In this document: positions 54,554 through 63,161 of the stretch, piece after piece
Numbering within the stretch: position 1 is the first letter of the stretch
Layout: each line of letters starts with the position of its first letter
Notes under the pieces: model-generated
Databases searched by the model: none
The model's input: the letters and a program-made list of their open reading frames with translations, nothing else
What the model was told of the DNA's origin: nothing
Source of the DNA: Streptomyces sp. NBC_00335
GTDB lineage: Bacteria > Actinomycetota > Actinomycetes > Streptomycetales > Streptomycetaceae
Length of the DNA stretch: 64,000 bases
Direction of reading: 5' to 3'
Assembly (NCBI RefSeq): GCF_036127095.1
Contig: NZ_CP108006.1
Location: forward strand, 2,976,001-3,040,000
Made by a program: the position numbers and the translations under genes

Positions 54554-55693
54554 TCAGTCCAGGGTCGGGGCCTGGCGCAGGATCTCGACCTCGAGGCGCT
54601 GGAGCGCGGGGCTCGACGAGATGCCCAGGTCCTCGGCCATGCGCCGCTGGTGCATCCGCAGCACCGAGAGCGCATCGGCCTGCCGCCCGGCCCGGTACAG
54701 GGCCAGGCTGAAGAGTTCGCAGCCGTATTCGCGGAGCGGATGGGCCTGGGTGAAGCCCGCCAGTTCCGAGACGGCCACTTCGTGGGCGCCCACGGCGATC
54801 AGGGCCGCGCAGCGACCCTCGACCACCGAGAGCCGCAGCTCTTCCAGGCGTACGACCTCGGGCGACACGTGGGTGGCGTCGGAGACTTCCGCGTACGCCT
54901 CCCCCCGCCACAGGGCCAGCCCGGCCTCGAACTCTTCGAGGGCCCGCTGCGGGTCGCACCGGTCCAGTGCCTGCCAGCCGGCGGTCGCGCATGTGCCGAA
55001 CCGGTGGGCGTCTACGTCGACGGCACTGCTGTCGAGTAAGTAGCCGCGCCCCCGGGTGCGCAGTACCTTCGCGGGCTTGCGCGGCGCGCGGTCGGGCTCC
55101 AGCACCCGACGGAGGTTGGCGATGTAGGCGTGCAGCGAGGAGATCGCCGACTGGGGCGGCTGTCCGTCCCACAGCGCTTCCACCAGCACGTCGACCGACA
55201 CGGGCTGGCCCACCTGGCTGACCAGCAAGGTGAGCGCCGCGCGCTGCTTGGTCGCCCCGAGGTCGACGTACCGGCCTCCGATGGTGGCCTCGATCGGACC
55301 CAGCACCCGGAACTCCACCTTGGTCGGGGTTGCGTCCCTGGTCTCCTCGGGGTCCTCCTGCGCCCACCGGACCCCGCCGTGCGGCCGTGGTGCGGGCGAC
55401 CGGGGCGCGACGGCGTGCGCACCGGTCCGCTCGCGCGCCATCTCGAAGACGGCGGCCGGGGGCGGGGACTGGAGATCGAGCTCCAGTGCCATCGTGAAGT
55501 ACATCTTCAGGGTCTCGTTGGCCTGCCGGAGTTCGCGTACTTCCCGCTCCAGCTCGGCGACGCTCCGGGTGCTCCTGCTACTGCCTCCCAAACGCTGTCC
55601 GACGACAATGTCCGTACCGCGTCTACCGCCGCCCCTGAGGTCTGCGGTCAACACACCGAAATCAATTTCTTCGTTCACTGCCTCTGTACTCAT
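54554..55693 (-). CDS. SARP-family pathway regulator (AfsR/DnrI type) with N-terminal coiled coil
   Basis: 379 aa. Residues ~125-215 form an OmpR-like winged helix (EFRVLGPIEATIGG, LGATKQRAALTLLV, LRTRGRGYLLD). The bacterial transcriptional activation domain follows (~220-375, VDVDAHRF, ALALWRGEAYAEV-like, VRLEELRLSVVEGR). The first ~100 residues are unusual for SARPs: a predicted coiled coil, VAELEREVRELRQANETLK, resembles the leucine-zipper end of IS3-family OrfA transposases. A TTA leucine codon (minus strand of 55037-55039) in GYLLD implies bldA dependence. GGGGGAG precedes the ATG at 55693. It probably activates the cluster to its right. Confidence 0.9.
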   Translation of the reverse strand: MSTEAVNEEIDFGVLTADLRGGGRRGTDIVVGQRLGGSSRSTRSVAELEREVRELRQANETLKMYFTMALELDLQSPPPAAVFEMARERTGAHAVAPRSPAPRPHGGVRWAQEDPEETRDATPTKVEFRVLGPIEATIGGRYVDLGATKQRAALTLLVSQVGQPVSVDVLVEALWDGQPPQSAISSLHAYIANLRRVLEPDRAPRKPAKVLRTRGRGYLLDSSAVDVDAHRFGTCATAGWQALDRCDPQRALEEFEAGLALWRGEAYAEVSDATHVSPEVVRLEELRLSVVEGRCAALIAVGAHEVAVSELAGFTQAHPLREYGCELFSLALYRAGRQADALSVLRMHQRRMAEDLGISSSPALQRLEVEILRQAPTLD

Positions 55694-55990
55694 CAAGCTC
55701 CCCCGAAAGATGCGTACGTCCCGGCCTGAGCCGGATGACGAGTGTCGTCACCTCTGCACGAGGAAGGATCCAGCATCCCGATCAAGAATGACAACCCCCG
55801 TTGAAAATCTCGTGAGTTGAACATTGGCCAGCCGGATCCCGTATGCCCGGGGAAGTAGATCCGGGCAGCGTTCGCAATCCACCGGGCCCTCGTGCGGTGG
55901 CGTTCCGCCCGTCAGTGATCATGCCGGGAGCGCCGGGGTGGGGCCCAATCCGCTTCCCCTCCGTCCGGCGCTCCGCAAAAGAGCCGTCGA
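55694..55990. other. Intergenic region upstream of the SARP gene
   Basis: 297 bases, lower in GC than the surroundings near 55740-55830. It should carry the SARP promoter; GTTGAA occurs twice (55800 and 55816). The methyltransferase terminator is at 55927-55974. Confidence 0.45.
55927..55974 (-). terminator. Hairpin after the methyltransferase gene
   Basis: 10-bp perfect stem (55927-55936 with 55965-55974) with a 28-nt loop, 16 nt past the methyltransferase stop; a TTTT precedes it on the minus strand. Confidence 0.6.
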
Positions 55991-56989
55991 CTACCGCGCG
56001 AAGATCAAAGTGGTCGGCGAAGGCGTGCTCTGGAAGGTGATTTCCCCGAAGCCGGCCTTGGTGAGCCAGTCGTGGTAATCGGCTCGGCGCCAGGTGCCCC
56101 CGTGCCTGCTCTTGAGCAGCATTTCCGAGGCGAAGGTCAGCGCGAAGGGAGGGCCGCTGCGGTCGTCCTCGACGATGTAGTCGGAGATGATCAGCGTGCC
56201 GCCGGGCTTCAGGGCACTGCGGGCTTTGGCGAAGATCGCGATGTTGTCCTCCGGCCCCTCCTGATGGGCGATGTTGGAGTACATCACGATGTCGTGCGCC
56301 GAGTCTCCGAAGCCGGTGGTGTGGAAGTCCCCGTCGATGTAACTGACGCGGTCGCCCACGCCCCGTTCGGCGAGCAGGCGGCGGGCGATCGAGTTGATCG
56401 GCTCCCAGTCGAGCTGGGTCGAGCGCGCCTCGGGGTTCAATTCCAGCCAGATGCCCGAGCAGATGCCCGATCCGCCGCCGATGTCGAGGATCGAGATCTC
56501 CCCGGCCTCCGACAGCCGCAGCGTCTCTGCGGCGATCTTCGCGACCGGAACGGACTGCGCGGCGATGGCCTGGACGAGGTTCTCCCAGTGCGGGTTGTCG
56601 GCCACCTCCACGACCGCGTCCGCCAGCGGGCCGCCGGCGCGGACCACCTCGGGCAGCACCGCAAGGCTGCCCATGTGGGCCATCTTCAGCTTGGCGAACC
56701 CGCTCAGCGATTCGGCCCGTCCCTCCACCAGGAAGGCGGACGCCTCGATGGTGTTGCGGTAGCCGTTCCCGTCCACCTCGACCAGGCCGATGCTGACCAG
56801 ACCGTCGAGGAGGGCCTGCGCGCCGCGCTCGGATATCCCGGCCCGTTCGGCCAGTCGGGCGGCGGAGCCGGCGCCGTCCTCCAGGTGCGTGAACAGGGAG
56901 TGGTGCGCCGCCGTACCGAGGATGCCGGTCGCCCAGTACCCCGTGATGAGCCGCATGATCCGATCCGACGTCGGCTTGCTGTCCGTCAT
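55991..56989 (-). CDS. SAM-dependent methyltransferase (plant-type O-methyltransferase fold)
   Basis: 332 aa. Residues 1-120 form a winged-helix dimerisation domain (LLDGLVSIGLVEVDGNGY). The Rossmann domain follows, with SAM-binding motif ILDIGGGSGICSG, LDWEPI, and the DIVMYSNIAHQEG region where the family often has a catalytic His/Glu. It ends TPSPTTLIFAR. The ATG at 56989 overlaps the THN synthase stop by 4 nt (ATGA), so the two are translationally coupled and it most likely methylates the naphthalene product on carbon or oxygen. Furaquinocin-type clusters contain methyltransferases of this kind. Confidence 0.9.
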   Translation of the reverse strand: MTDSKPTSDRIMRLITGYWATGILGTAAHHSLFTHLEDGAGSAARLAERAGISERGAQALLDGLVSIGLVEVDGNGYRNTIEASAFLVEGRAESLSGFAKLKMAHMGSLAVLPEVVRAGGPLADAVVEVADNPHWENLVQAIAAQSVPVAKIAAETLRLSEAGEISILDIGGGSGICSGIWLELNPEARSTQLDWEPINSIARRLLAERGVGDRVSYIDGDFHTTGFGDSAHDIVMYSNIAHQEGPEDNIAIFAKARSALKPGGTLIISDYIVEDDRSGPPFALTFASEMLLKSRHGGTWRRADYHDWLTKAGFGEITFQSTPSPTTLIFAR

Positions 56990-58116
56990 GCCGTCCCCAC
57001 CATGCTTCCCGAGAGCTGACGCGGCACCGACAGGGCGGCCGGCTTCGCTTCCGTGTGCTGCGGGGCAGCCGGAACCCAGCTCCCCAGGACCATTTCGGCG
57101 GTGATTCCGGGCCCGAATCCGGCGATCACACCGGTGGATCCCGTCGTCAGGCGCTCGGCTTCCTCGAACTGCCGGCGAAGGGCGTCGAAGACGACCGCGC
57201 TGGCGATGTTCCCGTATTCGGTCAGCGTGGACCAGCTGTGACGGAAGACCGTCCGGTCCACGCCCAGGAACTTGGCGAGGTCGTCCAGAATGCGGGGGCC
57301 GCCGGCGTGGATGATGTAGAAATCCAGATCGCCGATGTCCCAGCCGTGGAGCGTGGCCAGATCGCCCAGCACCGGAGCGATCGGTTCCATCGTCCCGGGA
57401 ACTCGGCGGTCGAGCTGGAAGTGGAATCCGGTGTCGCGGACGGAGTACGAGATCCAGTCCTCGGTGTTCGGAATGAGGTAGGAGGCGTTGCGCTCCAGCA
57501 GAACGCCGGCGCCGCCGCTGCCCCGCACCACCGCGGCCGCGACCGCGTCGCCGAACAGCCCGTCCGACAGGAGTGAGCCGACGTCGTCGGCATCGGGCTG
57601 GTAGCACAGCGAGCACAGCTCACAGGAGACGATCAGGACGTTGCTCTCGGGGTGTGCCACGCAGAAGTCGTGGGCGCGGTTGATGGCCGCGCCGCCCGCC
57701 GCGCAGCCGAGCTGCGCGATGGGGAGCTGCCGGGTGTCGTAGCGGAATCCCATCTCGTTGATCAGCCATGCCGTGAGCGAGGGCATCATGAACCCGGTGC
57801 ACGAGACGTAGATGATCGCGTCGATGTCCGTCGCCATCAGACCCGCGTTCTCCAGGGCCTTCTCTATGACTTCCGGGCACCGCTTCTTCGATTCCAGCTC
57901 GTAGATGCGGTTGCGTTCCTGGAATCCTGGGTGGCGCAGCGTCTTTTCGATCGGCTGGACCAGGTGCCGCTTTCGCACCCCCGTGTTCTCTATCAGTCGA
58001 AGGGCCAGCGGAAGCTGCGGCTTGCCCGCGTGCGCTTCCCTGGCGAATGCCAGAGTGTCTTCCATCGTGATGATGTGTTCCGGCACGCTCACCGAAGGCT
58101 TACATAGAATTGGCAT
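56986..58116 (-). CDS. rppA: 1,3,6,8-tetrahydroxynaphthalene synthase, RppA-type type III polyketide synthase
   Basis: 376 aa from the ATG at 58116 (a second ATG is three codons upstream, 58125). It condenses five malonyl-CoA units to THN. With this start the catalytic triad falls at Cys138 (QLGCAAGG), His270 (IIHAGG) and Asn303 (YGNIAS), the numbering known for Streptomyces RppA. The RppA-specific Cys106 (SCTGF), Tyr224 and Ala305 also match, and the N-terminus reads MPILCKPSVSVPEH like RppA. The Shine-Dalgarno is poor for both starts. It leads a two-gene coupled unit with the methyltransferase; the intergenic region upstream should hold its promoter. Confidence 0.95.
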   Translation of the reverse strand: MPILCKPSVSVPEHIITMEDTLAFAREAHAGKPQLPLALRLIENTGVRKRHLVQPIEKTLRHPGFQERNRIYELESKKRCPEVIEKALENAGLMATDIDAIIYVSCTGFMMPSLTAWLINEMGFRYDTRQLPIAQLGCAAGGAAINRAHDFCVAHPESNVLIVSCELCSLCYQPDADDVGSLLSDGLFGDAVAAAVVRGSGGAGVLLERNASYLIPNTEDWISYSVRDTGFHFQLDRRVPGTMEPIAPVLGDLATLHGWDIGDLDFYIIHAGGPRILDDLAKFLGVDRTVFRHSWSTLTEYGNIASAVVFDALRRQFEEAERLTTGSTGVIAGFGPGITAEMVLGSWVPAAPQHTEAKPAALSVPRQLSGSMVGTA

Positions 58117-58401
58117 ACCTGGCATCTATCTCTCTGACGTAGAGAATTTCTGCTGCCCTCACAGCGTGTACGTTCCCCAACATCGCGTATGGCGCTTGCT
58201 GCTGGCTTGGCGGCGACTTGCCGTTCACCGGGGCCTTTCGGCGTGCGGATTGAGGCGGATCGGCCCGTAAGCACTTTGGCCGAAACCCGTCGCCCCGACC
58301 CCGGAAACGACGGAGCCCCGGCCGGGGACGGCGACCCCTGAGGTCGTCCGCCCCCGGCCGGGGCTTCCTCGCGCCGCCGGGTGGACCCGGCGGCGCCCCG
58401 C
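58117..58401. other. Region upstream of rppA
   Basis: 285 bases. The half nearer rppA (58120-58270) is AT-richer than the neighbourhood and should carry the rppA promoter. TGGCAT recurs at 58111 and 58121, across the start codon. The other half contains the lyase terminator at 58315-58364. Confidence 0.45.
58315..58364 (-). terminator. Terminator hairpin after the CreD-like gene
   Basis: 13-bp perfect outer stem (58315-58327 with 58352-58364) and a 5-bp inner stem (58332-58336 with 58342-58346), 37 nt after the lyase stop. Confidence 0.75.
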
Positions 58402-59898
58402 CTACCGCGCCCGCGCGTGCGGGGTTCCGTCCGGGCCGGCCAACTCCTGGTCCACCAGGGCCGGTGCGGCGCCGGTGTAGCCCTCCGGGTCCAGCAGCCG
58501 GCCGATCTGGGCATCCGTCAGGTGCCGCTTCACCTTGGGCAGGGCGCCCAGGATGTCGGCCAGTGAGCCTCCGGTGCGGTCCGCCTCGGCGGATGCCCGG
58601 GTCAGCAGTTCCTTGGCCTCGGCCTTGCCGAGCCGGGGTGCCAGCACGGCGGACATCCGCTCCGAGACCACTTGGCTTCCCGTCAGCATCAGGTTCTCCC
58701 GCATCCGTTCGGGCCGTACGACCAGCCCCTCGGTCAGTTCCACGGCGGTGTGCGCGGCGCCGCCGGCCAGCCGCAGGCACTCGCGCAGCAGCTGCCACTC
58801 GGCGTGCCACACGCCGGCCGAGCGCTCGTCCTCACAGACCAGACACTGCGTCACCCCGGCCGCCAGCAGGGGCACTTGGAGTGCGGCACTGCGGATGAGG
58901 GTGGCCAGTACGGGATTGCGCTTGTGCGGCATCGCCGAGGACGCGCCGCGCCCTTCCACCGCGGGCTCGGAGACCTCTCCGACCTCGGTCCGGGTCAGCG
59001 ACTGCACGTCCACGGCGATCTTGCCCAGGGCTCCCGTGACGAAGGCCAGGGCGCCGGCGAGGTCGGCCATCGGGGTGCGCAGCGCGTGCCACGGCAGCGG
59101 CGGGCGGGCCAGGCCGGTCTCGGTGGCGTAGGCGTCCAGGAGGCGATCCACGTAATCGTGCCCCGCTCCGGGCTCGGTGGACTCCTGCGGGGCGGACTCC
59201 TGTAGGGCGGACTCCTGCGGGGCGAACTCCAGGTATCCGGCGAGGGTGCCGGCGGCCCCGCCCAGCGATACCGGCAGGCCTCCGTCGAGTACGGCTGCCA
59301 CCCGGTCCCGGGCGTCCAGCAGGAGCCTGCGCCAGCCGGCCGCCTTCAGGCCGAAGGTGGTGGGTACGGCGTGCAGGGCGAGGGTGCGGCCGGCCATGGC
59401 GGTGTCGCGGTGCCGGGCCGCGAGGGCCGCGAGGGCTTCGGCGGACCGCTCCAGGTCCGCGCGGATCAGCCGCAGCGTGCGGTCGGCGACCAGCATGGCG
59501 CCGGTGTCGAAGACGTCCTGGCTGGTGGAGCCGTGGTGGACGAACTCGGCGGCTCGCGGGGACTCGGCGGCGACCAGCCGGGTGAGTTCCCGGACCAGTC
59601 CCACCACCGGGTTCGCGGTCTCGCGCGCGACCAGCGCGAGTGCGCGCACGTCCAGCAGTTCGGCCCGCGCCACGCGGGTGATGACCGCGGCCGCCTCGGC
59701 GGGCACGCTGCCGGTCTTGGCCTGGGCGCGGGCGAGGGCCGCCTCCGCGTCGAGCATGGCCTGCAGCCAGGCCAGGTCGGAGGTGACGGCCTCGGCGGGC
59801 GTACCGGCCCTGACTGGGGAGAGCAGCCCGGCGTCGGGTCCGTACCCGGCCGGGTCCCGCGCCGTGCCCGGCGCGCTCGCGGTGGGGTCTGCGCTCAT
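58402..59898 (-). CDS. CreD-like nitrosuccinate lyase (fumarase/aspartase superfamily)
   Basis: 498 aa. Superfamily signature SSAMPHKRNP (residues 320-329) and the substrate loop HHGSTSQD (121-128) place it with adenylosuccinate lyase and carboxymuconate cycloisomerase. A short QES repeat (227-241) interrupts the helical core. Because it is coupled (ATGA overlap) to a CreE-like flavoenzyme, I read it as the nitrosuccinate lyase that releases nitrous acid and fumarate in the aspartate-nitrosuccinate pathway described for cremeomycin. The superfamily is seen directly; the specific reaction is inferred from the pair. Alternatives are a pcaB- or purB-like enzyme, but no partner genes for those pathways are present. 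Confidence 0.85.
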   Translation of the reverse strand: MSADPTASAPGTARDPAGYGPDAGLLSPVRAGTPAEAVTSDLAWLQAMLDAEAALARAQAKTGSVPAEAAAVITRVARAELLDVRALALVARETANPVVGLVRELTRLVAAESPRAAEFVHHGSTSQDVFDTGAMLVADRTLRLIRADLERSAEALAALAARHRDTAMAGRTLALHAVPTTFGLKAAGWRRLLLDARDRVAAVLDGGLPVSLGGAAGTLAGYLEFAPQESALQESAPQESTEPGAGHDYVDRLLDAYATETGLARPPLPWHALRTPMADLAGALAFVTGALGKIAVDVQSLTRTEVGEVSEPAVEGRGASSAMPHKRNPVLATLIRSAALQVPLLAAGVTQCLVCEDERSAGVWHAEWQLLRECLRLAGGAAHTAVELTEGLVVRPERMRENLMLTGSQVVSERMSAVLAPRLGKAEAKELLTRASAEADRTGGSLADILGALPKVKRHLTDAQIGRLLDPEGYTGAAPALVDQELAGPDGTPHARAR

Positions 59899-61883
59899 GC
59901 GTTCACCTCGATGTGGTCGGTGGGCGAGTGCCGGTACCGTCCGGGCGGACCGGCTGTCCGAGGGGCGACGGGCAGGGCGAGCACGGCGCAGGCGATGGCG
60001 TCCGCGTCGCCGAGCGTCATGGAGTTGACCCCGGGGCGGCTCCCGGCGGCGGTCACCCAGTGCACCGCCTCGGTGGGCACCCCGTAGGCGAACCGGCGCG
60101 GGTGGGCCCGGCCGCCGGCGTCGACGAGCCGGTAGGGGCGCTCGGTCACGGCCAGGCCCTTGGTCTCGTACGCGATCCCGCAGGCGCCCTCGATGCGGTG
60201 GCGGGCGGCCTGCCCGCTCTCCAGCAGGTCCCGCAGCAGCGGTTCCGCCGTGCGCGGCAGGTCGGGCTCCGGGAGCCGGGCCTCGACGAGGGCCGTGGCC
60301 GCCACCGGGGCGCCGGGAACCACGTCGGAGGTGACCGTGAAGACGGCCTCGCGGTCGTCCGCGGCCGGGGCGTGCAGCCGTACGCCGGGTCCGAGGACCT
60401 CCACGACTCCCGCCTCGATCAGCGCGATCAGTTCCTCGATGCGCGAGGCGGGCGGCCCGATGGAGAGGAACGCGTTGAGCGGGGTGTACCAGCTCTGGAG
60501 GTCGTCCCGGTAGGAGGCGCCCTCCAGCTTTCCGTGATCGACGGCCAGGCGTATCTCGTTGCGCAGGTCGCGCAGCACGTCCAGGGCGGACTTCAGCGGG
60601 CCGTGGACGTTTCCGGCCCTGGCCTGGCGCACGTCCTCGGCCAGGTGCGCGAGGAGCCAGGCCCGGTGGTCGGCGCGGCCTCGCAGGACGTGGTCGCGGT
60701 AGGGCCGGGCGAGCCTCTCCCAGTCCCAGCGGTCGTGCGGGGCGATGCCGGCGGAGTCCAGCAGCCGGCCCTCGGACGCGGGGTCCGGCGCGGCCAGGTA
60801 GTGCTCGACGAAGGATGCGCGCTGCCGCTCCCGCCCCCGGGCCGCGAGCAGGGCGCCGTAGTAGACGCCCTCGACCTCCTTGGCGATCAGCGGCCACAGG
60901 TCGGTGAGGAAGTGCAGCCGCTCGCCGTCCTGCGCTCGCCGGTGCAGCCGGTCGATGGCCCGGGGCGTGAGCAGCCGTGGCTCGTGGCGCTCGTACGGGC
61001 CCTTCTGGTTCTCGCCGCGCGCGTGGTACGGGACGCCGCGCCGGGAGCCGGCGACGATGTTCGGCTCCCGGCCCGAGGGCAGGTAGCGCAGGGCGCCGCC
61101 CTCGCGGGCGAAGGTGCCGCCGCGGCCCTCGGTGAGCAGCGCGAGCACGTCGAAGCAGTTCAGTCCGAGGCCGCGGACGAAGACCGTCTCGCCGGGCGCC
61201 ACCACGGAGAAGTCCACGTCGGCCGGGTTCGAGGGACCGATGTACGTCAGCCCGTGCGCGGCGGCGGCCCGCGCGAGCGCGCTCTCGCCGCGGGTGGGCC
61301 GGGCGGGCACGTGGCCCAGGGAGAGGACCACGGCGTCCAGGCCGGTGAGCCGTGTGCCGTCCGCCAGCTCCAGGGTCTGCGGGCCGCCGTGACCGGCCTC
61401 GTCGGTCAGGGCCACGGCGCGGGTGCGGTGCTCGACGATGGTGACGTGCCCGGGCGCGGCCTCGGTCACCGCGCGGAAGGCGTCCTCCAGGTAGGCGCCG
61501 TAGAAGGCGCGGGTGGGGTAGTCGTCGGGGCCCAGCCGGCGGGCCTCGGCCAGCGCCTCGGCGGGCAACCGGTCGCGTACCGCGGGCTCTTCGGCGTCGC
61601 GGGCGAGGGCGGCCGCCCACTCGTACAGGCTGGGGCCCTCCTCGACGGGGCCGTCCATCAGCACGCTGTGGTCGGTGTAGACGGTGACCTGCGAGGCCAC
61701 GGTGTTCATCAGCAGCTGGCGCGGCTGCTCGGTGCGCCACACCCTGCCGGGGCCCGGTGCGTGCGGCTCGACGACGTGCACGGTCACCGCTCGGTGGGAC
61801 GGGGATTTGCGCTCGTTGGCACAGAGCCGCTCCAGGACCGCGAATCCGCGCGGCCCCGCGCCGACAAGGGAGACCGTAAGCAC
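59895..61883 (-). CDS. CreE-like flavin-dependent L-aspartate N-monooxygenase
   Basis: 662 aa. N-terminal dinucleotide-binding motif VSLVGAGPRGFAVLERL (residues ~3-20), LLMNTVASQVT, a second nucleotide-binding region FVRGLGLNCFDVLALL, and a long C-terminal part with NSMTLGDADAIA, all as in the FAD/NAD(P)-binding proteins that pair with CreD-like lyases. CreE oxidises L-aspartate stepwise to nitrosuccinate. The GTG at 61883 is chosen because GAGGAG lies 5-6 nt upstream; a GTG at 61889 abuts it. Coupled to the lyase by a 4-nt overlap. Function is inferred from family plus pairing. Confidence 0.85.
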   Translation of the reverse strand: MLTVSLVGAGPRGFAVLERLCANERKSPSHRAVTVHVVEPHAPGPGRVWRTEQPRQLLMNTVASQVTVYTDHSVLMDGPVEEGPSLYEWAAALARDAEEPAVRDRLPAEALAEARRLGPDDYPTRAFYGAYLEDAFRAVTEAAPGHVTIVEHRTRAVALTDEAGHGGPQTLELADGTRLTGLDAVVLSLGHVPARPTRGESALARAAAAHGLTYIGPSNPADVDFSVVAPGETVFVRGLGLNCFDVLALLTEGRGGTFAREGGALRYLPSGREPNIVAGSRRGVPYHARGENQKGPYERHEPRLLTPRAIDRLHRRAQDGERLHFLTDLWPLIAKEVEGVYYGALLAARGRERQRASFVEHYLAAPDPASEGRLLDSAGIAPHDRWDWERLARPYRDHVLRGRADHRAWLLAHLAEDVRQARAGNVHGPLKSALDVLRDLRNEIRLAVDHGKLEGASYRDDLQSWYTPLNAFLSIGPPASRIEELIALIEAGVVEVLGPGVRLHAPAADDREAVFTVTSDVVPGAPVAATALVEARLPEPDLPRTAEPLLRDLLESGQAARHRIEGACGIAYETKGLAVTERPYRLVDAGGRAHPRRFAYGVPTEAVHWVTAAGSRPGVNSMTLGDADAIACAVLALPVAPRTAGPPGRYRHSPTDHIEVNA

Positions 61884-61970
61884 CAACACTCCTCACACAC
61901 AGGTTCCGGCTCGGTCAGGGACGTACGGGGGCGGGCGCGGGCGTGGAAGTGGGGACGCGCTTCGCGGGAC

Positions 61971-62003
61971 GGCGCGGCAGCAGCCGAGTCCTGCTGCCGC
62001 GCC
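61971..62003 (-). terminator. Intra-cluster hairpin after the aminotransferase gene
   Basis: Perfect 13-bp stem (61971-61983 with 61991-62003), 7-nt loop, 6 nt past the aminotransferase stop and 87 nt before the CreE-like gene on the same strand. It may attenuate expression of the nitrous-acid genes or split the cluster into two transcripts. Confidence 0.65.
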
Positions 62004-62009
62004 GGGGGT

Positions 62010-63146
62010 TCAGCGGCCGCGCGCGTGGGTGCGCAGCTCGGTCCGCAGGACGCTGACGACCCGCTCGACCTGCGCCTCGGTCAGCTCGGCGTGCATCGGG
62101 ATGGCCAGGTTGCGCTGGAAGAGGTCGGCCGAGACCGGGCAGCGGCGCTTGGACTGGTACACCGGCTGCACGTGGGTCGCCCACGTGCCGTGTCCGCAGC
62201 CGATGTCCTGGGCGCGCAGTGCGGCGGCGAGGCCGGCGCGGTCCACGCGCGGGTCCAGGGTCACCATGTAGGACTGCCAGGCGTGGGTGCGGTCCTCGGG
62301 GACGTGGGGCAGCGTCAGGAGCTCTTCCTGAGCGAGGAGTTCGCCGTACCGGGCGGCGACGGCGCTCCGGCGGACCAGCAGTTCGTCGATGCGGCCCATC
62401 TGCACCCGCAGGATCGCGGCGGCGATGTCCGACATCTTGTAGTTGTAGCCGATGTCGGTGAACTCGGGGATCGGCAGGCCGACGACCTGCGACTGGTCGA
62501 AGATGCTGCCGATGCCGAAGGAGGACCGCAGTCGCGCGTCCTGCCCGATCACGGGATCGGCGGAGAGCAGCGCGCCGCCCTCGCCGCTGGTGGCTCCCTT
62601 GCGTCCGTGGAAGGACAGGCAGGCCACCGGTGCCAGGGTGCCGGCCTGGCGCCCCTGGTAGGTGGCGCCGACCGAGCAGGCGGCGTCCTCGACCACGAAC
62701 AGTCCGTGGCGGTCGGCGATCGCGTTCAGCTCGGCGTAGTCGGCGGGCAGGCCGACCGTGTCCACCGCGATGATGCCGACGGTCCGCGGCCCGATCAGGC
62801 TCTCCACCGCCTGCGGGTCCACGGTGCCGGTGTCGGCGCGCACGTCGGCGAAGACGGGGACGGCGTCGACGTAGCGCACCGCGTGGGCGGGGGCCGGGAA
62901 GGTGTAGTCGGCGACGATCACCTCGTCGCCGGGTTCGACGCCGAGGGCGAGCATCGCCAGGTGGAGGGCCGCGCCGCAGTTGCTGAGCGAGACGGCGTCG
63001 CCCACCCCGTAGCGCTCGACGAGCTGGGCCTCCAGCGCCTTGCCCTGCGGGCCCTGGCCGGCCGGCCAGCCCGAGGAGAACACCTCGGCCACGGCGGCCA
63101 GTTCCTTCTCTCCCAGACTCGCGTGAACGAGGGGAATCCTGTCCAT
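62010..63146 (-). CDS. DegT/DnrJ/EryC1/StrS-family PLP aminotransferase
   Basis: 378 aa. Fold-type I, the sugar-aminotransferase family: PLP Lys183 in LSFHGRKGATSGEGG, Asp154 in VEDAACSVGA, and cofactor-phosphate contacts in LSNCGAALHL. In this cluster the likely acceptor is not a sugar: related enzymes in THN-derived pathways (Fur3, as I recall) aminate a hydroxynaphthoquinone to an 8-amino-flaviolin-type product. The ATG at 63146 is chosen because GAGAGGTG lies 8 nt upstream; a GTG at 63155 is too close to it. The cupin gene precedes it by 15 bp. Confidence 0.9.
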   Translation of the reverse strand: MDRIPLVHASLGEKELAAVAEVFSSGWPAGQGPQGKALEAQLVERYGVGDAVSLSNCGAALHLAMLALGVEPGDEVIVADYTFPAPAHAVRYVDAVPVFADVRADTGTVDPQAVESLIGPRTVGIIAVDTVGLPADYAELNAIADRHGLFVVEDAACSVGATYQGRQAGTLAPVACLSFHGRKGATSGEGGALLSADPVIGQDARLRSSFGIGSIFDQSQVVGLPIPEFTDIGYNYKMSDIAAAILRVQMGRIDELLVRRSAVAARYGELLAQEELLTLPHVPEDRTHAWQSYMVTLDPRVDRAGLAAALRAQDIGCGHGTWATHVQPVYQSKRRCPVSADLFQRNLAIPMHAELTEAQVERVVSVLRTELRTHARGR

Positions 63147-63161
63147 GGTGGTCACCTCTCG

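Noticed and set aside
55800..55821. GTTGAA repeats upstream of the SARP gene as an operator
   Set aside because: Start-to-start spacing is 16 bp rather than the 11- or 22-bp spacing expected of SARP sites; only two hexamers.
58111..58126. TGGCAT direct repeat at the rppA start as a SARP binding site
   Set aside because: The repeat straddles the start codon and has a 10-bp period; it is explained by the Met-Pro-Gly-Met-Pro coding sequence.
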